A stretch of DNA of 10,120 nt from Oscillospiraceae bacterium (GTDB taxonomy: Bacteria; Bacillota; Clostridia; Oscillospirales; Ruminococcaceae): positions 3,164-13,283 of the forward strand of contig JAFLUJ010000316.1 of NCBI GenBank assembly GCA_022511485.1, in the 5' to 3' direction. Shown here one piece after another: positions 4,583-10,120 of this stretch. The translations under genes were made by a program, and so were the position numbers. How positions within the stretch are numbered: the stretch's first letter is position 1; each line of letters begins with the position of its first letter. Below the pieces are notes generated by a model. It saw nothing but the letters and a program-made list of their open reading frames with translations. It was not told the DNA's origin and ran no database searches.

Positions 4583-6874
4583 TTATTCCTGCTGCATTTC
4601 TGCACCACTCGCCGCCGAAATAAGAGCTGCTCTTTCGTGTGCCTTCATAGCCATAAATTCCTCGAATTTATCAGCAGGCATAGGCTTTCCGAAGAAGTAT
4701 CCCTGTGCCTGATCGCAGCCGGACTTTTTCAGGATCTCCGCCTGACCGATAGTCTCGATACCCTCGGCAATAGTTTCGATCTTCTTGGATTTAGCGATCC
4801 TTATTACCGCAGAAACGATCTCTCTGGAAATTTCATCGTCCTCCAGATACATTACAAAGGAACGATCCAGTTTAAGCAGAGTGATGGGAAGCATCTGGAT
4901 ATAGCTCAGTGAAGAATATCCTGTTCCGAAATCGTCCATAGAAAGCTTCACGCCCAGATCCCGGATCTCCTTCATCTGCTGTACTGCGCTTTCAATATCC
5001 TTTAATGCCAGAGATTCAGTAAGCTCAACGTCCAGCCATCTGGCGTCCATACCGGTCTCTTCAAGAACACTGCGTATAGCTTCCTTTACGTCCGTCTGGT
5101 AGAAATCCACCGCTGTGAGATTTATGGAAACTGTAATGGGAGGGAATCCCTTATCCTGCCACTCCTTATTCTGACGGCAAGCCTCATGCAGAACGAAATC
5201 GCTTATTTTTGTTATCAGCATGGAGCTTTCCGCAACGGGGATAAACTTGCTGGGAGGAACTATAGTACCGTCCGGTTTTACCCAGCGGATAAGAGCCTCC
5301 ATTCCCATAAGAGTGCCGTCCTCCAGATTGATCTTGGGCTGATAGAACAGTACAAACTCTTTGTTTTCGATACCCCTTGCGATCTCTGCTTCAAGAGCGG
5401 TCTCCTCAATGATCTTATCGTGGATCTTATTGTCATACCGTATGATGTCGCTCTTTCTTTCGGACATAGTGTTAAGGGAGAATTCCGCATGGTCAAGCAC
5501 TTCGGCAAAATCGTTACCTCCGTCAGACATTTTACAGTAGCCTGCGGAACAGGTAACGGACTGTACAGTGAAGTTATCTCCGCAGACAGCCTTAAGCTTT
5601 CTCTGTATCTCACGGATAATTTTTACGGGAAGCTCCTCATCACCTGTATCATGGACAAGCAGGGCGAAATTGTCTCCGCCGATCCTTGCGCCGAAGCCGC
5701 CCTTTGTAAGAACGTTTTCAATGATACGTGCAAAGTCGCTGAGCAGATTGTTACCGCTTTCGTAGCCGCAGGTATCGTTTACGATATGGAAATTATCAAT
5801 ATCCAGAACGATGACCCAGTAGGAAAGATCAGTGTCCTGTGAACACTCGAAAGCCTCCTGACCGATCTGCATAAACCTGTTTCTGTTATTGATCTGAGTT
5901 ACATCGTCGATATAAGCCATCTTTTCGATAAGGAGGTCTTTTTCCTTATCGGATGTTATATCAATAACAGCGCCGCCTATACTTGCAAGCAGCTTACTCT
6001 TGTTGGGAGTTATCTTGTACCGGAACTGGAACCAGTGATATTTGCCGTCTTCTCCGGTAGCACGGAACTCCGCGCTGTGTATCGTATTGCTGTCGATATT
6101 TGTATTTACAAGCTGGGCAGCCAGTGCATCAAATACAGCTACATCATTTTCAAACAGCTTTTCCCTGAATTCCTCAGGAAGAACATGAGGCTCGGATATG
6201 CCCATCATTTTGCAGAACTGATCTGAAAGATAATATCTGGGATCTCCTGATTCTTTAAGCACGATACCGATCTCGGAAAGCTCCATGGACATTGTATACC
6301 GCTGCTTCTGATCTGCAAGCTCCTGACGCATTGCAATGGATTCAGTCATATCGAAGCCTACCGAAAGCATGAGGAAATGCTCGCCTGTTCTGGTACGCAT
6401 GGAATTGATAATAGAAGTGTTCCATACAACGCAGACCTTTGCACCGCCCTTTGCAGTAACGGTAAATTCCTCGTCACGGTTATTAACAATAGCCTGAAGA
6501 CTTGGGGAGAATGCATCCGGAGGGAGCACCTTTTTGAGCTGTTTCACATCCATAAGATCCTCGGAAGTATAGCCTATGGACTTCGTAAGCTCGTCATTTA
6601 CCTCAACATAACGGAAATCCGCGTCCCACAGGATAGCCATTGCATTCATCCTGTGCATTATATCAAGGATACTTTCTCTATATTTTCTTATACGCTCCTT
6701 ATAGGCATAGCGCATACCAAAAATTATCATACATAAAGAAATCACTGCTCCGACAGCAAATCCGACCATGATATGTGTCATATGCTCCGGCAGTCTGAAA
6801 GCAGCATTAAGTGCGGTCAGAGTGGCAGCCACATAAAATGATGCAAAAATTATATAATTATAATACTTTCGCAA
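4583..6874 (-). CDS. Membrane PAS-PAS-GGDEF(degenerate)-EAL c-di-GMP phosphodiesterase
   Basis: This 763-residue protein has two membrane helices (about 7-27 and 35-53), two PAS-type sensor domains (about 73-175 and 190-308), a GGDEF domain (about 318-480) and an EAL domain (about 488-745). The GGDEF site reads GGDNF (399-403): the fourth position, normally the E needed for cyclase activity, is N, and the upstream inhibitory RxxD site is absent (TKGG). Cyclase activity is therefore unlikely. The EAL site looks complete: E526 (MEALIR), N585 (SINLT), E617 (ELTES), D647/D648 (DDFGTG), K668 (KLDRSF), E704 (AEGIET), Q724 (QGYFFG). It should hydrolyse c-di-GMP to pGpG, with the PAS domains sensing a signal and the GGDEF relic perhaps binding GTP. 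TTG start at 6874 follows GGGGGTGAT seven bases upstream. A long leader and consensus promoter precede it; pfk lies 125 bases downstream. Confidence 0.93.
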   Translation of the reverse strand: MRKYYNYIIFASFYVAATLTALNAAFRLPEHMTHIMVGFAVGAVISLCMIIFGMRYAYKERIRKYRESILDIMHRMNAMAILWDADFRYVEVNDELTKSIGYTSEDLMDVKQLKKVLPPDAFSPSLQAIVNNRDEEFTVTAKGGAKVCVVWNTSIINSMRTRTGEHFLMLSVGFDMTESIAMRQELADQKQRYTMSMELSEIGIVLKESGDPRYYLSDQFCKMMGISEPHVLPEEFREKLFENDVAVFDALAAQLVNTNIDSNTIHSAEFRATGEDGKYHWFQFRYKITPNKSKLLASIGGAVIDITSDKEKDLLIEKMAYIDDVTQINNRNRFMQIGQEAFECSQDTDLSYWVIVLDIDNFHIVNDTCGYESGNNLLSDFARIIENVLTKGGFGARIGGDNFALLVHDTGDEELPVKIIREIQRKLKAVCGDNFTVQSVTCSAGYCKMSDGGNDFAEVLDHAEFSLNTMSERKSDIIRYDNKIHDKIIEETALEAEIARGIENKEFVLFYQPKINLEDGTLMGMEALIRWVKPDGTIVPPSKFIPVAESSMLITKISDFVLHEACRQNKEWQDKGFPPITVSINLTAVDFYQTDVKEAIRSVLEETGMDARWLDVELTESLALKDIESAVQQMKEIRDLGVKLSMDDFGTGYSSLSYIQMLPITLLKLDRSFVMYLEDDEISREIVSAVIRIAKSKKIETIAEGIETIGQAEILKKSGCDQAQGYFFGKPMPADKFEEFMAMKAHERAALISAASGAEMQQE

Positions 6875-6889
6875 AAGATCACCCCCGGG

Positions 6890-7081
6890 ATCAAAACGGA
6901 TACGCTATATGATATATGGACAGGTCGTATTTTTTATATCTCCGATAACATTTTATACTTTCTTTGATTGCACAGCATATTTTTTGCGGCGCAGCCGCCA
7001 AAAATGCCGTTCAATACCAATTCCGTCAAAATCATAGGTTTTAACATCCTGGTATCACATGGATACCTTGTGCATTATTAC
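6890..7081 (-). promoter_or_regulatory. Long structured leader, candidate cis-regulatory RNA
   Basis: About 205 nt separate the predicted start (near 7081) from the phosphodiesterase start codon. In RNA order: TGCACA (7074-7069), then a perfect 6-bp hairpin with a 5-base loop (7067-7051, GGTATC/GATACC), a linker of about 40 nt, a long hairpin (7007-6975) with a GCGGC/GCCGC tip and A/T-rich lower stem, then TGTGCA (6974-6969). The outer TGCACA/TGTGCA arms can pair and close a three-way or multi-branch junction around the two hairpins. This resembles a riboswitch aptamer layout. It was compared by eye with c-di-GMP-I and -II, purine and TPP motifs and none fits, so any ligand is unknown. About 70 nt of unassigned sequence follow before the ribosome binding site. 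Confidence 0.45.
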
Positions 7082-7087
7082 AATTAT

Positions 7088-7116
7088 ATTATACAAAACC
7101 AAATCATTTTTGTCAA
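7088..7116 (-). promoter_or_regulatory. Consensus sigma-A promoter of the membrane phosphodiesterase gene
   Basis: On the minus strand TTGACA (7116-7111), 17-base spacer, TATAAT (7093-7088): all twelve positions match the vegetative consensus. Its distance from the start codon implies a long leader. With so strong a promoter, control after initiation is plausible. Confidence 0.92.
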
Positions 7117-7178
7117 TAGTTATAATTCAAAACGTTGAAAATGGGGAAAAGTTTCACATATTTTTCATATTCCTAAGT

Positions 7179-7205
7179 TAAAGTGCACTAATAATTTCCC
7201 GATAT
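7179..7205 (+). promoter_or_regulatory. Sigma-28-like promoter facing the next gene's 3' end in antisense
   Basis: On the plus strand TAAA (7179-7182), a 15-base spacer, then CCCGATAT (7198-7205), one base short of the SigD consensus. A transcript would start near 7212 and enter the EAL-beta-helix gene antisense after about 100 bases. No plus-strand gene with a ribosome binding site follows. From about 7117 to 7250 nothing else is recognised. Confidence 0.4.
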
Positions 7206-7251
7206 TTATGCAAAAGGATCAAGAAATTCTACGAATGTAAATAATATACAT

Positions 7252-7298
7252 ATAAAAAAGCTCCATTGTCAGAGCATAAACCCTTTAAAAATGGAGCT
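7252..7298 (-). terminator. Intrinsic terminator of the EAL-beta-helix gene
   Basis: Perfect 9-bp stem AGCTCCATT (7259-7267) / AATGGAGCT (7290-7298) with a 22-base loop; on the minus strand it is followed by a run of T and then ATAT. It begins 15 bases after the stop codon. The loop is long for a terminator, but the T-run makes the call fairly safe. Confidence 0.8.
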
Positions 7299-7313
7299 GA
7301 TATATCACAGATC

Positions 7314-9926
7314 TCATTCGTTGATCCTGATCTTTTTATTGCACTTGTCAAACACAAACAGGTCTCCGGAGCTTCCGAAGGGCTTTACATCGCCGGCAAG
7401 GAAATGGAAATCAAGCTCAGTCTCTTTGAGTGTTATCCTGCTTTCTTCCGTCATATCGCCGATACCTAAAGCAGACGAGCCTTCGCCGTAAAGTGAAATA
7501 TTGGAATGACTTATTGTACATTCTGCCTTTCCGTCTCTGCTGCCTACTCCGACTATTGATTTGCCGCGCATTTCAGCGTCAACAGAGCCGTCCGTCAGAT
7601 TGATCGTTCCGCAGCCTCCGTTCAAAGCTCCTATGGCGCACAGTGATGCTCCGGAAAGATTAGCTTTCAGACTGAAATTCTCCATTGATATGTCTGCATT
7701 GCCTCCGAAGCAGCCTATTCCTACGGAATTGGATGCGCTCATTTCAATTGACAGAGCTGAATGACCAATATCTATTTTGCCGGTGTCTTCAATAAAACCG
7801 ATACCCACGCAGTTTCCGCCTGAGCTGTGTATACGCACATTAGCGCTGACGAACCGGATGGTCGTATCATCGGTGCCGCCCTTTCCTCCGCCAATTGCGA
7901 TGCTGGTTTCTCCGTTTGCCTCTACATAAAGCAGACCGCCGGTCATATCAATTGTTATATTTCCACATTCCTGATTTCTGTTTGCTCCTATTCCGCAGCA
8001 GTCGGTAATTTCCGCAAGAACATGAAGCTGTCCCTCTCCTGTTATTGTCAGTGAGGAGCTGGCAGGAACATAGATACCTCTGGTGAGAATGTCGTTGTTT
8101 CCCTCAACATGAAGCTCCACCTCGCAGCCTTTTCCTATGAATATCAGCGGGTCTTCCTTATCGGTAGTGATGTGGGCATTGCTGAGATTGATCTTTGTTT
8201 TTATGCCGTCCTTGACAACAACAGCCGACGTAACTGTACCGCCTGAGGATGTCGTTATCGTTACCTCCGGAGTATCAACAAAGACAGAGGTATAGTGCTC
8301 CACAACAAGCTGCTCCAGATCGACACATTCTCCGTTTTTGGGATGATACGGCTTGGAAATGTCGCTTTTGAATTCCAGATTGATATTTGTTATCGTTTCG
8401 CGGACAGCGTCCGAGACCTCCATAAGCATAACAGGCTTAGGCGTAGAAATGTAGTATCCCTGTATAAGATCAGAACCGAGCTTTATCATGATCCTCAGTT
8501 CTTCAAGGGTCTCAACGCCCTCTGCAAGAGCAGAGTAACCGTTTGCGTGGATAAATTCAATGATACCGCTTACAAGCTTCTGCATCCTTGGATTTGTGTC
8601 TATCCCGCTTATAAGAACACGGTCGATCTTTACATAATCCGGACTGTATCTTACAAGATTGGAGGTATTTGAATATCCTGTGCCGTAATCGTCTATTGCC
8701 ATACGGATATGACTGTCTTTAAGACGTTTCTTGACATTTTCCAGACCGCTGTCGTCCACCTCGGTCTGTTCGGTAAACTCAATGACCATTTTTTCCATCA
8801 GCTCGCCGAAATCCTTTTTCAGCGTCTGCCAGTCCTCATCCGTAAGCATATGAGCCGGGATAGCATTTACAAACAGCTTTCTGTCCTTGAATATATCCTG
8901 ATTGCTGCCGATAGCAATAAGAGCATTTCTCAGAGTGGCAAGCTCAATATCGTAGAGCCTGCCCATTTTTTCGGCACATTCAAGTATCTCAAGAGGATAC
9001 ATACCTATACTGCTGTCGCTTCGCATAAGAGTTTCATATGCTACAATATCGCCGTTTCTGGCGCTTACTATAGGCTGGAAATGGTATATAAAAAGGTTCT
9101 CGTCCAGAAGACGGGAAAAACGTTTCATTTTTTCATATTCGATGCGCTGAGCCTCATGTCTTTCGGCATTATAGGTGCGTATCGTTCCGGAGCCGTGTGA
9201 CACTGCGTCATAAAGCGAGAATTCAGCAGTATTCATACGCTGTGCAGGGATCGGCAAATCAGCGCCAAGTCCGGCAGAAAAGGTAAGATCACAGGCATTG
9301 AGCATAGGTTCACCGTAATCATCCGTAAGGGCGCTTTGCCTTACAGCCTCTCTGAGCTTTTCCAGACATTCAATTGGATCTCCGTTGAAATCCGGTATGT
9401 AAAGCCAGTAACGCTCTCTCGTACTTGAAGAAATAAGCGTACCCTTTGGAGAACCCTTGATAATTGCGGTAAGCGCTCCGAAAATATGATATTCGGAAGG
9501 CACAGCCTTACCGCTTTCCTCTATCTGTATAAGCGCCAGCAATGACGGAGCAGTATTTCTTGTCATAGCAAGGGTAAGGTCGGATACTTCACACACAGGC
9601 AGAAGCGTACTGCTTTTGTGATTTTCCCCTGCAAGCTTAAAAAAGCCTGCGGTAATGCCCTTGTTGTATGTGGTTATCTTGACAGATATTCCTGCGCCTG
9701 CCTCTGCACGTTCCGCCAGATCAGCAAGCAAAACAGTCATTTCATCGTATTCGGGAGTGCGTCTCATTCCTATAAGATCACAGGCATTGTCGTCCATAAA
9801 AGCCCTGCGATTTTCATGGTCGATCAGAAAGCCGCCAATTTCCGGACTGACCTCTGTCAGGGAATCCCATATCGTTCCAAAGACTCCTTGCCAGAGCGGT
9901 GAGCTTATATCTGCCATATTTCTCAT
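7314..9926 (-). CDS. EAL phosphodiesterase with degenerate GGDEF fused to a C-terminal beta-helix
   Basis: This 870-residue protein shows no signal peptide or membrane helix. Residues about 14-130 are PAS-like at best. Residues about 140-255 keep the closing helix of a GGDEF domain (AEFSLYDAVSHGSG, 234-247), but the signature loop is replaced by STRER (168-172). The EAL domain spans about 260-505 with a full catalytic set: E298 in YETLMR, N354, E383 (EFTEQT), D412/D413 (DDYGTG), K433, E469 (AEGVET), Q489 (QGYYIS). It should cleave c-di-GMP. From about 553 to 850 the sequence becomes short beta strands with seven G/A-[IV]-G turns at 645, 677, 708, 736, 764, 793 and 821, spaced 28-32 residues: a right-handed beta-helix pattern of the kind usually seen in exported carbohydrate-binding or surface proteins. 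Its role in a cytoplasmic enzyme is unknown. ATG at 9926 has AAGGA five bases upstream. Own promoter and terminator. Confidence 0.9.
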   Translation of the reverse strand: MRNMADISSPLWQGVFGTIWDSLTEVSPEIGGFLIDHENRRAFMDDNACDLIGMRRTPEYDEMTVLLADLAERAEAGAGISVKITTYNKGITAGFFKLAGENHKSSTLLPVCEVSDLTLAMTRNTAPSLLALIQIEESGKAVPSEYHIFGALTAIIKGSPKGTLISSSTRERYWLYIPDFNGDPIECLEKLREAVRQSALTDDYGEPMLNACDLTFSAGLGADLPIPAQRMNTAEFSLYDAVSHGSGTIRTYNAERHEAQRIEYEKMKRFSRLLDENLFIYHFQPIVSARNGDIVAYETLMRSDSSIGMYPLEILECAEKMGRLYDIELATLRNALIAIGSNQDIFKDRKLFVNAIPAHMLTDEDWQTLKKDFGELMEKMVIEFTEQTEVDDSGLENVKKRLKDSHIRMAIDDYGTGYSNTSNLVRYSPDYVKIDRVLISGIDTNPRMQKLVSGIIEFIHANGYSALAEGVETLEELRIMIKLGSDLIQGYYISTPKPVMLMEVSDAVRETITNINLEFKSDISKPYHPKNGECVDLEQLVVEHYTSVFVDTPEVTITTSSGGTVTSAVVVKDGIKTKINLSNAHITTDKEDPLIFIGKGCEVELHVEGNNDILTRGIYVPASSSLTITGEGQLHVLAEITDCCGIGANRNQECGNITIDMTGGLLYVEANGETSIAIGGGKGGTDDTTIRFVSANVRIHSSGGNCVGIGFIEDTGKIDIGHSALSIEMSASNSVGIGCFGGNADISMENFSLKANLSGASLCAIGALNGGCGTINLTDGSVDAEMRGKSIVGVGSRDGKAECTISHSNISLYGEGSSALGIGDMTEESRITLKETELDFHFLAGDVKPFGSSGDLFVFDKCNKKIRINE

Positions 9927-9947
9927 TCCATTCCTTGCAGATTAAGT

Positions 9948-9969
9948 ATATACACATTTGAATATACAC
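9948..9969. repeat. Paired 8-base direct repeat at the transcription start
   Basis: ATATACAC occurs at 9948-9955 and 9962-9969, 14 bases apart, just downstream of the -10 box of the EAL-beta-helix promoter. The position fits an operator, but AT-rich 8-mers can repeat by chance. Confidence 0.3.
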
Positions 9970-9978
9970 CTATTTAAT

Positions 9979-10007
9979 ATGATAACATATCCCGCAAATA
10001 TTTTCAA
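9979..10007 (-). promoter_or_regulatory. Sigma-A promoter of the EAL-beta-helix gene
   Basis: On the minus strand TTGAAA (10007-10002), 17-base spacer, TATCAT (9984-9979), five of six matches in each box. Predicted start near 9972, leader about 45 nt. From 10008 to the window end no gene is seen; there is an imperfect 7-bp inverted repeat at 10079-10095 (GCAAGGC/GCCCTGC) and the repeat at 10100-10116. Confidence 0.82.
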
Positions 10008-10099
10008 GGGGTTTCCGAAAAAATTTCAAGGCAATTCATGAGTTAATATTTTTTTATCAGTAGTGTAAATCATAATTTGCAAGGCAGCGCCCTGCACGA

Positions 10100-10116
10100 T
10101 TATCTACCCCCACCGT
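10100..10116 (-). repeat. 17-base repeat, copy B (inverted)
   Basis: TTATCTACCCCCACCGT, the exact reverse complement of 3340-3356. It lies four bases from the window end, so any further shared sequence on that side cannot be seen. Confidence 0.55.
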
Positions 10117-10120
10117 CAGA

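Noticed and set aside
6930..6950. Second sigma-28-like -10 (TCCGATAA, plus strand)
   Set aside because: No TAAA box at the required distance upstream.
6969..7081. c-di-GMP-I or c-di-GMP-II riboswitch in the phosphodiesterase leader
   Set aside because: The junction-like layout is there, but the conserved core stretches of either class could not be found; left as an unassigned structured leader.
1..10120. CRISPR array, tRNA, rRNA, insertion sequence or phage genes
   Set aside because: No regularly spaced repeats, no tRNA or rRNA-like segments, and no transposase, integrase or structural phage genes were seen.

Overview
The window looks like a chromosome segment of a motile, low-to-mid GC Gram-positive anaerobe of the Clostridia, most likely a Ruminococcus-type gut or rumen bacterium. 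Grounds: a Clostridia-style flagellin start (MVVQHNLTALNAN), strong GGAGG ribosome binding sites, textbook TTGACA/TATAAT promoters, a Bacillus-type flagellar sigma promoter, and a lipoprotein of the CE2 acetyl-esterase type common in fibre-degrading Clostridia. Genus is inference. All seven protein genes called here lie on the minus strand, most apparently with their own promoter.

Layout, left to right. (1) 1-821: 5' part of a flagellin gene, a ~230-nt hairpin-rich leader and a perfect sigma-28/SigD promoter. (2) ~916-1296: a compact candidate type I toxin-antitoxin locus. A 28-residue membrane peptide is read leftwards, a small RNA is read rightwards from its own consensus promoter, and the two converge on a shared bidirectional terminator. 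The toxin's ribosome binding site is locked in a GCAA-capped hairpin. (3) 1298-2603: a secreted CE2-type SGNH esterase lipoprotein with promoter and terminator. (4) 2631-3236: a class III Fic enzyme (NmFic-like). (5) 3360-4457: 6-phosphofructokinase with a hybrid ATP/PPi signature. (6) 4583-7116: a membrane-bound PAS-PAS-GGDEF-EAL c-di-GMP protein with a ~205-nt structured leader and a perfect sigma-A promoter. (7) 7252-10007: an 870-residue soluble protein that joins a degenerate GGDEF and an intact EAL phosphodiesterase domain to a seven-rung beta-helix, with promoter and terminator.

How the parts relate. Two c-di-GMP phosphodiesterase-type proteins close to a flagellin gene suggest a motility/sessility theme, because c-di-GMP breakdown generally favours swimming. 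Both GGDEF domains have lost their signature residues while both EAL sites look complete, so both proteins are predicted to degrade c-di-GMP. A sigma-28-like promoter pointing antisense into the 3' end of the second phosphodiesterase gene could be another link, but this is speculative. Pfk, Fic and the esterase show no clear functional tie to this theme.

Strongest candidates for something undescribed: the EAL-beta-helix fusion, the convergent type I toxin-antitoxin locus with its repeated contact sequence, and the structured leader of the membrane phosphodiesterase gene.
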